16,260 nt of DNA. It comes from Cytophagales bacterium. Lineage in GTDB: Bacteria; Bacteroidota; Bacteroidia; Cytophagales; Cyclobacteriaceae. Location: NCBI GenBank assembly GCA_003504855.1, contig DNZD01000265.1:1-16260 (forward strand). Direction: 5' to 3'. The translations under genes and the position numbers were made by a program. Under the pieces are notes generated by a model. That model had not been told where the DNA came from and ran no database searches. It saw only the letters and a program-made list of their open reading frames with translations. Of the stretch, positions 6,459 to 13,567 are shown in pieces (position 1 is the stretch's first letter; each line of letters starts with the position of its first letter).

Positions 6459-6836
6459 TTACCGGATCATCGGCAGGTACTTCTCCCGGTTATCGTAAAC
6501 AACCCACCCGTGAATGGCGAGCAGAATAATGGCGATTGGTATGCCGGTTGGAGCAACGGTAAAGTGCGTAAGACAGATTCCCACCAGGATCGGAAAGAGC
6601 ATGATCGCACCCAGGGCACGGTACTTCGGCAGAATGAAGAGTATACCGCCGATAATCTCGACCACGGCGATGAGCGGAAGCAGCCAGGTGATGGTCATCA
6701 TGGCATCGTTAAATTTCACCAGTTCCGCCGGCATGTCGGGTGGAACCGGTATATAATTAAAAATCTTATTGAGACCGGCGTTGAGGTACATCAGGCCAGT
6801 GAGCAGGCATAATACGAACTGGATTTTTTGTTTCAT
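6459..6836 (-). CDS. DoxX-like inner-membrane protein
   Basis: A 125-residue protein with four predicted membrane segments: about 5-23, 46-66 (MMTITWLLPLIAVVEIIGG), 70-90 and 97-112. This size and pattern, with the N-terminal GLMYLNAGLNKI segment and the EIIGGILFILPKYRALGA stretch, fit the DoxX/DoxX-like family of small membrane proteins. Family members have been linked to thiosulfate:quinone reduction in archaea and to redox or surfactant-associated functions elsewhere, but for bacterial single genes like this one the role is not known. The gene has no close same-strand partner: it is flanked on both sides by inverted-repeat elements, which separate it from SRAP and the VOC gene. The start is the ATG at 6834-6836, which places the first TM correctly. 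Confidence 0.75.
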   Translation of the reverse strand: MKQKIQFVLCLLTGLMYLNAGLNKIFNYIPVPPDMPAELVKFNDAMMTITWLLPLIAVVEIIGGILFILPKYRALGAIMLFPILVGICLTHFTVAPTGIPIAIILLAIHGWVVYDNREKYLPMIR

Positions 6837-6933
6837 GGTTCAGGGGTATGTTTTTTTACAAAGGTTAATTCAATTCAGCTTCAATATACCTCATGCTTTG
6901 CATTCCATCCAACAGGGTCAGAAGCCAAAATAC

Positions 6934-7114
6934 ATTCACCGCAGAGGCGCAAGGGCGCTAAGTAAATTGTAATTGCTTTGTTTCCTGCACAGAAGCTGTT
7001 CTCCATATTTATTTTGAACATGAAGTTCATTCTCCGTGTCCTCAGTGCCTCCGTGTTTTTTTTGTTTCCTGTTCTTTTGTATTTCTCCGCGCCTTGGCGC
7101 CTCAGCGGTGAAAA
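6934..7114. repeat. Long imperfect inverted repeat with GCAGAG/CTTTGCG motifs, copy 2
   Basis: The left end TTCACCGCAGAGGCGCAAGG (from 6935) matches the reverse complement of the right end, TTCACCGCTGAGGCGCCAAGG (7112 backwards), with one mismatch and small indels, and both continue to CGC-x-x-AG-x-AAAT. Between the arms is AT-rich spacer plus an internal block CTCCGTGTCCTCAGTGCCTC (7032-7051) built of the same kind of CTC/GTG words. This composition, CACCGCAGAG at the ends with CACGGAGG-x-ACTGAGG inside, is a recognisable dispersed intergenic repeat style in environmental bacteria. No protein is encoded; frames crossing it are shadows. It occupies most of the 294-base gap between the VOC gene and the DoxX-like gene. 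Confidence 0.7.
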
Positions 7115-7130
7115 ATTCTGTGTTAGGACC

Positions 7131-7577
7131 CTAATTGTACTCACTGATCACAATCTTCCTTTGCTTCATCATCACCGCCGCTCCATTGGGCTTGCCCAGC
7201 AGCTGACCGAAATTGCGCGGCAACACCTGCCACCGCAATCCGAACTTATCCACACACCACCCGCATTGCGACTCCATTCCCTCCTTCGTAAAGTAGTTCC
7301 AGTACCGGTCGATCTCAGCCTGATCTTCACAATTGATCACGAACGATATAGCATCATTCAGGGGTTGATGTTCCGTCGCCGTGCTCATCCAGGCATACTT
7401 CCTTCCAAAAAGTTGCACCTCACATACTTCGGTATGTCCGCTGGGGGTATCCCCAAAGGCCATGACTTTTCCCGGTTGGAATTGATCTCCAAATACGCCC
7501 TGATAATAGGTCACCACCACGTCGAGTTTGCCGCCGGGCGAAGCAAACCAAATGCTGGGTACAATTTTGTTGTTCAT
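7131..7577 (-). CDS. VOC superfamily protein, PhnB-like (second paralogue)
   Basis: A 148-residue PhnB-like protein of the vicinal oxygen chelate fold. Key segments: IVPSIWFASPGGKLDVVVTYY at the N-terminus, where the usual D-A-x-A is replaced by GGKLD, then AISFVINCEDQAEIDRYWNYF, and SQCGWCVDKFGLRWQVLP. The C-terminal part KPNGAAVMMKQRKIVISEY corresponds to the helix that ends with M-x-K-I-x-I. It resembles the 871-1329 protein most closely in the middle and the GWC-D-GL-WQV-P block, so the two are diverged paralogues. It is 10 bp downstream of lgt on the same strand and so is probably the last gene of the unknown-lgt-VOC unit. Substrate unknown. Confidence 0.85.
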   Translation of the reverse strand: MNNKIVPSIWFASPGGKLDVVVTYYQGVFGDQFQPGKVMAFGDTPSGHTEVCEVQLFGRKYAWMSTATEHQPLNDAISFVINCEDQAEIDRYWNYFTKEGMESQCGWCVDKFGLRWQVLPRNFGQLLGKPNGAAVMMKQRKIVISEYN

Positions 7578-7587
7578 AGTTCGGTGT

Positions 7588-8469
7588 TTATGCAGTTATA
7601 TCTTCATGACCTCCTCTATCAACCGTTGCCTCAGACGCAGCAAGTGTTTCTTGTTTTGTTGCCTTCAGTCCGTAGACAACAAATCCAATCCCCGCCAGGA
7701 CAAACGGTATACTCAACCATTGCCCCATGTCCAGCGCCATCTGCGATTCGAACGTTACCTGACGTTCCTTCAGAAATTCAATCAGAAACCGGGACGTGAA
7801 AACCAGCGCCATGCCGGTACCGAAAAAGAATCCGTTCTTCAGCCGGGGCCGATAATTTACATATAGGTAGTACATGGACAAAAAGATCAACAAGTACATG
7901 ATGGCTTCATACAATTGAGCCGGATGCCGGGGCAATTGATCTTCGCGTTCAAAGACGAAGGCCCAGGGCACTGATGTAGGGAACCCCAGTATCTCCGAAT
8001 TCATCAGATTACCCAACCGGATAAAACATCCACCCAGCGGCGCCACAATACTGATCAGGTCAACGGTGTTGAGTACAGACTCTCCGGTTCGGCGGGCATA
8101 GGTGACCAGGGCAAGGATCAACCCTGCTATGCCGCCATGACTGGCGAGACCCTGATAGCCAATGTATTCATACCCCCCATCAGCAGCAGCCTTGATGGGT
8201 AACCATATTTCCAATGGATGCTGAAAATAGTACCCTGGGTCATACAACAGACAGTGGCCCAACCGCGCACCCAGAAAAATACCTACGAATCCATAAATAG
8301 TTAGTGTGTCCAGCTTATGCTGTGGAATGTGCTCCCGTTTGAATATATACTTCAGTAATACTACACACACCAGAATTCCTCCCGCAAAGAACATTCCGTA
8401 ATACCTTAATGGAAACCCAAAGCTGTCGATCTCGGGATTGAGGTTCCAGTGGATGAAGTGAAGGGTCAT
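7588..8469 (-). CDS. lgt: Prolipoprotein diacylglyceryl transferase
   Basis: Lgt moves a diacylglyceryl group from phosphatidylglycerol to the lipobox Cys of prolipoproteins, the first step in lipoprotein maturation at the inner membrane. The 293-residue length is normal and about seven TM segments can be read. Conserved family marks are visible: RYYGMFFAGG at 22-31, SHGG with His111, the signature G-G-C-F-I-R151-L-G-N154-L-M-N-S-E, HPAQLYE at 182-188, and RFLIEFLKE at 227-235 followed by MGQWLSIP. The C-terminal 20 residues are polar and variable. The gene sits 9 bp after the unknown gene at 8479-9057 and 10 bp before the VOC gene, which suggests one transcript. It serves all lipoproteins in the cell, including those predicted at 2117-2695, 9264-10517 and 10539-12185. 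Confidence 0.96.
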   Translation of the reverse strand: MTLHFIHWNLNPEIDSFGFPLRYYGMFFAGGILVCVVLLKYIFKREHIPQHKLDTLTIYGFVGIFLGARLGHCLLYDPGYYFQHPLEIWLPIKAAADGGYEYIGYQGLASHGGIAGLILALVTYARRTGESVLNTVDLISIVAPLGGCFIRLGNLMNSEILGFPTSVPWAFVFEREDQLPRHPAQLYEAIMYLLIFLSMYYLYVNYRPRLKNGFFFGTGMALVFTSRFLIEFLKERQVTFESQMALDMGQWLSIPFVLAGIGFVVYGLKATKQETLAASEATVDRGGHEDITA

Positions 8470-8478
8470 GTATTGATT

Positions 8479-9057
8479 TTATTCCGTCAATTCCTTTTCC
8501 AATAATACCCTCATTTTTTCTTTGTTGGAAGTTAAGAAATCGAGCATATTCTCCTGAATAATCTTGTCGATCAATTCTTCCACCCGCCGGGCAGGAAGGC
8601 TGGTTTGTCCAAATTCATACATGATTCCAAGCGGGAACAATAGCTCGACCACAAGCAGTGCGCCTCCCAATGGTTTCGGAATCATCATCATAAGGTGTGC
8701 CGGCCCATGACTCAGTCTGAAGGACATGTAGACGAAAACAATCACATAGGTTATCATGATGATCTTCGCCAGCCATGAAAGCTGCAGCCCCGGAACATCA
8801 TAAGGCATAACATTTCTGAACTTCCCCCAGCTCCTCGTGCGATGGCGAAACGGAAAATAGGGCACCAATTCATCCGACAGGTTCAACTTCGGGTTGTTGA
8901 GATGGATCTTCAACTCCCGGTATATTACCTGATGCAGCACCTTTCTGAATAATCTGGCCGAAGCCAATACCGCTTCAATAACTTCGCTTTTTGAAGTAAT
9001 CGCTTGATCCAGATCTCCCGGCTCCAGGCCTATTCGCCGGATTGCTTCCTCGGTCAT
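8479..9057 (-). CDS. Two-TM membrane protein of unknown function, upstream of lgt
   Basis: A 192-residue protein I do not recognise. Residues 1-95 are soluble and charged, with LEPGDLDQAI, a helical stretch 25-55, and an aromatic patch YFPFRHRTRSWGKFRN. Two hydrophobic segments follow at about 97-115 (KIIMITYVIVFVYMSF) and 126-147 (PLGGALLVVELLFPLGIMYEF), joined by a short loop. The C-terminal 40 residues are amphipathic and charged, likely helical (ELIDKIIQENMLDFLTSNKE). There is no signal peptide, so both ends probably face the cytoplasm. The start is the ATG at 9055-9057. It is the first gene of the unknown-lgt-VOC unit, only 9 bp from lgt, so a link to lipid or lipoprotein metabolism is possible but unproven. 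The frame is long and codon use is like that of its neighbours, so I am confident it is real. Confidence 0.75.
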   Translation of the reverse strand: MTEEAIRRIGLEPGDLDQAITSKSEVIEAVLASARLFRKVLHQVIYRELKIHLNNPKLNLSDELVPYFPFRHRTRSWGKFRNVMPYDVPGLQLSWLAKIIMITYVIVFVYMSFRLSHGPAHLMMMIPKPLGGALLVVELLFPLGIMYEFGQTSLPARRVEELIDKIIQENMLDFLTSNKEKMRVLLEKELTE

Positions 9058-9263
9058 TCATGCAGGGGTTGGTGGTCCAAGGATGAAGATAAAAGTACCT
9101 CAATATCCTAATCCGTCTGCTCAGCGGCAAATAATTCTGGTATTAGCCGATACTCGTGGCATGAGCGTCTTTTTGCACACTTTTAATTTCTGATGCCATT
9201 TCCCTTGCAACATTCAGGCCCGATTGCCCGTCAAATGAGATGCCATCCTTGTGATGGATTCTG

Positions 9264-10517
9264 ATGAAGAAGATTTGCCTTGTCCTATGCCTATGCACCC
9301 TGGGTTGCACTCCTAAAAAGGAGATAACGCCGACCTGCACTCCCACCCAATACCTGGCCTTCCAACTCTTCGCCAGTGGTAACACCGAACCGTCCGCTGC
9401 GTACGGTCCGCTGGCACCGTTGATGGACCAAACCAAAGTCAGGAGTTTCTTCGAAGCGGTACATCAAGAGGTGGGTGAATCAGCTAACCCGTGCAGAATG
9501 CCTGCCGTGATCATTGGGCCCCTCGCCATGGATTTCAAAACAGCAGATATCACCGCCCTGATTCAACAGTCGTTTCAATTGGCCACCACTTACAACATCG
9601 CTGTTGGGTTTCATATCGACGATGGCATGTTTTGGGGAAGCCGTCAGGATTTATGGAAGAACCCGGATAACATCGAGTGGACCGACTGGAACGGCACACC
9701 CAATACGAGCCGCTATGTCGACTGGGTTTCGGGACGCCTGGCACCCATGATGTGCTTCAATGCCCCGCAGGTAAAATCGGCAGTCCGGGAATTCATGACC
9801 AACATAGCCGCCGCTATCAAAACGAATGTTGACCTCCTACCCGCTGACCGGAAGAATCTCTACGCCGGAACGATCGTTGGCTGGGAGACCTCGCTGGACA
9901 AAGATCGGGACACCCAAAAAACCACCGGCTATCATGGCTTATCGTATCTCGGCTTTTCAACGACCAATCCGCCAGCCGACGTTGATGCGGCCCGGGTACA
10001 ATTGGTTCACGACTATATGGAATGGATGGCCGTACCTTTCTATGAAGCAGGGCTTCCGGAAAGCAAAACCTTTGCGCACATCGCTTTCCTGTCGAAGGAA
10101 TACTATGATTATGCCGTGACGGTCAGTCCCGACTTTGCGAAACAATCTTATTCCGCTTTGAACAATTTTTCGATACCTGAAGTACTCAAAGGAAAGCACT
10201 ATGTACCGGGCATCTCCACCTACCCACAGGCTGAACCCGCGAAACTATTCCAGGACATCTATTCAATTGTCGGAGAGGCGCCGTGGGTGGCGGCCGAAAG
10301 TGCCAATGTGATTTTGTCCAATGTTCCGCTTCCCACGGGATACAACACCGAGTCATTCCTGGCCCGGCACTACAATCATGGTTGTGTATTGGTAAATGTT
10401 TTCGCGTTTAATTTGAGGGGAGATCCCTTTACCAATGCCATCAACGACGCCACGGAAGGAGCTGATGCCATTGCTGCGTATAAGAAATTCCTCCGGGGAG
10501 AGGCATTAAAAGAATAA
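9264..10517 (+). CDS. Lipoprotein with glycosidase-like (TIM-barrel type) features, family unassigned
   Basis: A 417-residue predicted lipoprotein: MKKICLVLCLCTLGC is a signal peptide with a lipobox Cys at position 15. The rest resembles a (beta/alpha)8 glycoside hydrolase. Ordered strand-end motifs are VGFHIDDGMFW (114-124, with D119/D120), PMMCFNAPQVKSAVREF (161-177), a YAGTIVGWETSLD block (200-212) whose Glu208 sits where the acid/base of clan GH-A enzymes would be, FAHIAF (270-275), and WVAAESANVI (341-350) with Glu345 as a possible nucleophile. No known family is recognised with confidence, and the catalytic roles are inferred from position only. The start is the ATG at 9264 because of the signal peptide. 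The neighbour at 10539-12185 is convergent, 21 bp away. A sugar-degrading surface role is plausible; no SusC/D pair is present. Confidence 0.6.
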   Translation: MKKICLVLCLCTLGCTPKKEITPTCTPTQYLAFQLFASGNTEPSAAYGPLAPLMDQTKVRSFFEAVHQEVGESANPCRMPAVIIGPLAMDFKTADITALIQQSFQLATTYNIAVGFHIDDGMFWGSRQDLWKNPDNIEWTDWNGTPNTSRYVDWVSGRLAPMMCFNAPQVKSAVREFMTNIAAAIKTNVDLLPADRKNLYAGTIVGWETSLDKDRDTQKTTGYHGLSYLGFSTTNPPADVDAARVQLVHDYMEWMAVPFYEAGLPESKTFAHIAFLSKEYYDYAVTVSPDFAKQSYSALNNFSIPEVLKGKHYVPGISTYPQAEPAKLFQDIYSIVGEAPWVAAESANVILSNVPLPTGYNTESFLARHYNHGCVLVNVFAFNLRGDPFTNAINDATEGADAIAAYKKFLRGEALKE

Positions 10518-10536
10518 GCAGGGCCTTCTGGCCTGC
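10518..10536. terminator. Hairpin between convergent genes, probable shared terminator
   Basis: GCAGGGCC (10518-10525) pairs with GGCCTGC (10530-10536) around a TTCT loop, giving seven pairs with one bulged G. It begins at the base after the stop of the glycosidase-like gene and ends two bases before the stop of the convergent hydrolase gene. The plus strand continues CGTTAATTCTTCC, T-rich but without a run. Position and stem favour a bidirectional terminator. Confidence 0.55.
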
Positions 10537-10538
10537 CG

Positions 10539-12185
10539 TTAATTCTTCCTGATGATGGTGTACCGGGGTTTAGTCTCATCGGTGAGATCCAGCGTGATAT
10601 CATATACTCCCCCTTCTACCTGGATGTTCCGTCCGTTGGCATCCAGCATCTTATCCGGTTCGTTGTCGCCGAAATTGGTATTCCAGCTATTATCGCGCCT
10701 GAACTTCCATTCTCCCTTCTTCAAGACAACGTTCTCAATAAACCACAGACCGGGTGGTTGCTTTTGTTCTGTGAGCTTCAGGTCAGGGGAAGCTTCATCC
10801 CACCCTTTGGGAGTAGCATCGCCGATAATTCCCCAGGCGGATTCAATGCGGGTACCCCCCATCTTTTGAAATACACCCTGGTCGACTTCAAGTGCTGTGT
10901 ACACACCTTCTGCCTCTTTTGTGAACCTCAATTCAGCATGCGCCTCATCCTGAATGAATGTATTGGCATCCTTCGCCACCAAAATCATTTTTCCCTGGCC
11001 ATCAACATCAATGGCCAGTCGCCCATCTACCACCGAAGTATAAGCCATCATTTGTCGCGGCTTGGTAAAATAGAAGGCACCTTCACATTTTTCGAGGTCT
11101 GCCGGTTTCAGCGTGACTTCCGGAACCAGTTCAACAGGCTTGTCATGCAGGATTTCTAGTATCTTACCGGTGAGGTATTCCGGGTTTGCATTCTCATGGT
11201 TGTTCAGGATAATAATACAGATCCCCTCCCCGGGTATCATGGCAAAATTAGATCGAAAACCAGCTGCGCCACCGCTGTGTGAAACTACAGTTGGCTGCAT
11301 CGTCTCCTTCTTCAATTGCCAGCCGTAACCATAGCCGTCGTTTGTTTTGGATGGCGCAAAAGCCATCTCCTGTGACCGCGCACCAATGATCTGATGTGTT
11401 CTGAAACTGCGATAGTACTTGTACAGATCACCGGTTGTGGCGTAAATGGCACCCGCCGAAAAAGGACCTGCCGAGTCGTACAACACCGCGATCTGTTTGT
11501 TGTTGTTGGTGAACACGCGATACGCCGTTGATTTCTCCGGTCGTGACAAGGCTGTATAATCGAAGCCGCTGTGAGACATACCCAATGGCTGGAAGATGTT
11601 TTTGCGGATTGCCTGTTCATAGGACATTCCTGCAACCTTTTGAATAATGTAGCCGAGCAACTGATAGCCGCCATTGCAATAGGACCATCCTTCGCCGGGA
11701 GCAAAGTGAGGTGTGTTACTGCCAAAGCGGGCCACCCGATATGCTTCGGTGGGTGGTGCGTTTGGATCGCTGTCGTCATTGATACCCGACGTATGGGTAA
11801 GCAAATGTTCGATGGTGATCTTGTCACCATTCGGAAAAGCGGGATAGAACTTATTCAGCGGGTCGGTCAGTGATAACTTTTTTTGCTCGATGAGTTTGAA
11901 GATCAGGGTCGACGTAAACGTTTTGGTGATGGAATAAATCTGAAATACACTGCTGGTGTCGTGGGGTACGTTGTTCTCCACATTCCGGTAGCCATATCCT
12001 TTGGTGAGCAGGATCTTGTCTCCCTGCGCAATCAGTACCGTGCCGTTGAATTTATTGAGTTGTGCCTGGTAGTTCAGAAACTCATCAATCCTGGTGCGCT
12101 TGACATCCGGATCCACTGAAGAACAAGCTGTCAGGATAAGACAGAAGAACAGCCAGAGGAGGATTTGTTTGGCAGGATGGATCAT
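10539..12185 (-). CDS. Serine beta-lactamase-family lipoprotein with a C-terminal SusE/F-like domain
   Basis: A 548-residue predicted lipoprotein. The ATG at 12183-12185 gives a signal peptide ending LILTAC with the lipobox Cys at 21; an in-frame TTG 11 codons upstream would lengthen it needlessly. Residues 30-345 form a class C beta-lactamase/D,D-peptidase-like domain with S85-I-T-K88 (nucleophile), Y169-C-N171, and H303-S-G-G as the KTG equivalent. A C-terminal beta-rich module (about 360-447) resembles the small domains that often follow this fold. The last 100 residues start WGIIGDATPKGWD (451-463) and go on GEWKFRRDNSWNTNFG and NIQVEGGVYDITLDL, matching the SusE/SusF-type sugar-binding lipoprotein domain. 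Esterase, peptidase or amidase activity is possible; classical beta-lactamase activity is unlikely. The gene may be transcribed alone. Confidence 0.88.
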   Translation of the reverse strand: MIHPAKQILLWLFFCLILTACSSVDPDVKRTRIDEFLNYQAQLNKFNGTVLIAQGDKILLTKGYGYRNVENNVPHDTSSVFQIYSITKTFTSTLIFKLIEQKKLSLTDPLNKFYPAFPNGDKITIEHLLTHTSGINDDSDPNAPPTEAYRVARFGSNTPHFAPGEGWSYCNGGYQLLGYIIQKVAGMSYEQAIRKNIFQPLGMSHSGFDYTALSRPEKSTAYRVFTNNNKQIAVLYDSAGPFSAGAIYATTGDLYKYYRSFRTHQIIGARSQEMAFAPSKTNDGYGYGWQLKKETMQPTVVSHSGGAAGFRSNFAMIPGEGICIIILNNHENANPEYLTGKILEILHDKPVELVPEVTLKPADLEKCEGAFYFTKPRQMMAYTSVVDGRLAIDVDGQGKMILVAKDANTFIQDEAHAELRFTKEAEGVYTALEVDQGVFQKMGGTRIESAWGIIGDATPKGWDEASPDLKLTEQKQPPGLWFIENVVLKKGEWKFRRDNSWNTNFGDNEPDKMLDANGRNIQVEGGVYDITLDLTDETKPRYTIIRKN

Positions 12186-12312
12186 GTGGAAGCAGTGGTT
12201 AGGCCGTGAGCGCTTCAACTGCTCAACAATAATGCCATGAACCGATATGCCCCGGGTGCTTCGTATTCAAAGGTGGCGCCAGGAAAGGAGTTCAGTTTCG
12301 AACATTACTGTT

Positions 12313-12320
12313 CAAATGTA
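12313..12320 (-). promoter_or_regulatory. Candidate -7 promoter element of the serine hydrolase gene
   Basis: On the minus strand this reads TACATTTG, matching TAnnTTTG exactly. It lies 128 bp upstream of the ATG at 12185, so it would give a leader of about 120 bases. The -33 TTTG is not at the expected spacing. It falls in the 161-base gap between the esterase and the hydrolase genes. Confidence 0.3.
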
Positions 12321-12346
12321 ACGGTCAGATCAACCATGGCACTGAT

Positions 12347-13177
12347 TCATTTTTTCATATAGCCTGAAAATATCCCCTTCAATCCATAATACGTTCCGGG
12401 AAACACGATTGTGCCATGCGACTCATTTGGCAATTCCAAATAATTGTACTCCAACCCTGCAGGTCTCTTCTGATCGAGATAAGTCAGCAATTCAACATTG
12501 GCCGGAAAACGCACGGGTATCTTGATATCCTTTCTGCACTCAAATATTTTGCCCTTGTATCCGGGGTGCTGACTCAGGTATTCTATCACCGCTTTGCCTA
12601 CTTTACCCTTGTTCCACCACGTGCTGCCATCAACCGATACCAAGGCCTGAAAAAGATCAGGTGTTTTGTACAGGGCATAATACCCAAGTAATCCACCCGC
12701 AGAATGTCCGATGAGGACGCGATAGGGCGCAGTTCTGTACCTGGCATCGACTGCAGGAATCAACTCACTCCTGAGATACACCAGAAAATTATCCGCACCT
12801 CCGGCAAATTTCAAATCCTGGGTTTGCCCGGAATCCTCATCCAGCGGTGGAGAAAAATCGCGCTGTCGGTTGTTGGTCGTAATGCCAATGACAATACAAT
12901 TCGGAGCCAACTGACTTTGGGCAAGCAACGTAGCAGCATCGGCGGTAAAGGAAGAATAATACTCCCCATCCAATACATATACCACCGGATAGGCCTCTGT
13001 ACCTGCCTCATATGGCTCCGGCAGATACACAAAGACCTTGCACTTCTCATTCAGTACTTTCGAATCTAGGGTAAACGATGCCGGGTTGGCTGATGCGACA
13101 GATTGGGCGTAGCCCATGGGTAAGAACCCCAATAACCCTGCCACCACAAAACAACATGATCTGATCCCACACCGCAT
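12347..13177 (-). CDS. Secreted alpha/beta-hydrolase, esterase D/IroE-like
   Basis: A 276-residue secreted hydrolase of the putative-esterase family (as in esterase D, Fes/IroE siderophore esterases and feruloyl esterases). Residues 1-25 are a signal peptide ending GYAQS, although its start MRCGIRSCC is unusually Cys-rich. The mature domain has the family order: KVFVYLPEPYEAGTEAYPVVYVLDG (47-71), NCIVIGITTNNRQRDFSPP (93-111), the nucleophile elbow G157-H-S159-A-G-G, then SVDGSTWW (181-188) and a late His254 in NESHGTIVFPGTYYG. The acid of the triad is not certain from sequence. It hydrolyses an ester, amide or siderophore bond; the substrate cannot be told. Same strand as the serine hydrolase gene, 161 bp away, so co-transcription is possible but not required. 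Confidence 0.88.
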   Translation of the reverse strand: MRCGIRSCCFVVAGLLGFLPMGYAQSVASANPASFTLDSKVLNEKCKVFVYLPEPYEAGTEAYPVVYVLDGEYYSSFTADAATLLAQSQLAPNCIVIGITTNNRQRDFSPPLDEDSGQTQDLKFAGGADNFLVYLRSELIPAVDARYRTAPYRVLIGHSAGGLLGYYALYKTPDLFQALVSVDGSTWWNKGKVGKAVIEYLSQHPGYKGKIFECRKDIKIPVRFPANVELLTYLDQKRPAGLEYNYLELPNESHGTIVFPGTYYGLKGIFSGYMKK

Positions 13178-13567
13178 AATCTATGATTTATCAATTACTT
13201 TAATCACACCCTTCAACCCAACAAACAGATTGAATAAAGATAAAACGAATATTCAGGATTTAGCCGCTTATATACAATTGAAGCTGAACTGACGATAGAT
13301 TGATCAGTGTAGCATGCGCGAACCCCGAACTGTCGGGGAAGGCACGGTGGGAAGCTCTGGAACCCCCTCCCTTATCCAATCCCGAACAAATACCGTCCGA
13401 TAGCGTACATCACGAAGTCCGCAAATCATGCAATGGGGATCGGATTGCGACGATCAGGTCCCGGAACAATTATTGACCCTTCCCGGGTGCAACTTTTATT
13501 ACGAACCGCAAGTCTAAACTGTAACTTATAGTCTCTCGATCAGTTACCCACAAATAAGTAAATCAGC
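13178..13567. other. 390-base gene-free gap between divergent genes
   Basis: It separates the esterase (minus) from the second permease (plus) and must hold both promoters. I see no ORF worth calling. Near the esterase start it is AT-rich. The centre contains the GC-rich hairpin at 13323-13338 and a GATCG/CGATC inverted repeat at 13438-13455. No exact TAnnTTTG lies close ahead of the permease. The last 60 bases before 13568 carry no obvious Shine-Dalgarno sequence. Confidence 0.5.
13323..13338. repeat. Perfect 6-bp hairpin CCCCGA-ACTG-TCGGGG
   Basis: Arms CCCCGA (13323-13328) and TCGGGG (13333-13338) flank a four-base ACTG loop. It sits about 230 bp upstream of the permease start and about 145 bp from the esterase start. 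No T tract follows, so it is not a clear terminator. Short CCCGA/TCGGG hairpins occur as dispersed repeats in Bacteroidota genomes; that is a possible identity. Confidence 0.5.

Noticed and set aside
6361..7114. A composite transposon carrying the DoxX-like gene
   Set aside because: No transposase and no target-site duplication could be recognised; only the flanking repeats are seen.
6881..7144. An 87-codon minus-strand frame
   Set aside because: It lies across the inverted-repeat element and has no protein-like features.
6978..7799. A 273-codon plus-strand frame
   Set aside because: It is antisense to the VOC gene and part of lgt and begins inside the inverted-repeat element; both opposite genes have clear family motifs.
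10539..12185. A true antibiotic-resistance beta-lactamase
   Set aside because: The lipobox, the HSGG box in place of KTG, and the extra C-terminal domains fit the broad serine hydrolase group rather than AmpC enzymes.
13339..13360. A sigma-54 promoter (GG-N10-GC) near GGCACGGTGGGAAGC
   Set aside because: The GG to GC spacing is 11, one too many, and the -12 region is GAAGC, not TTGC.
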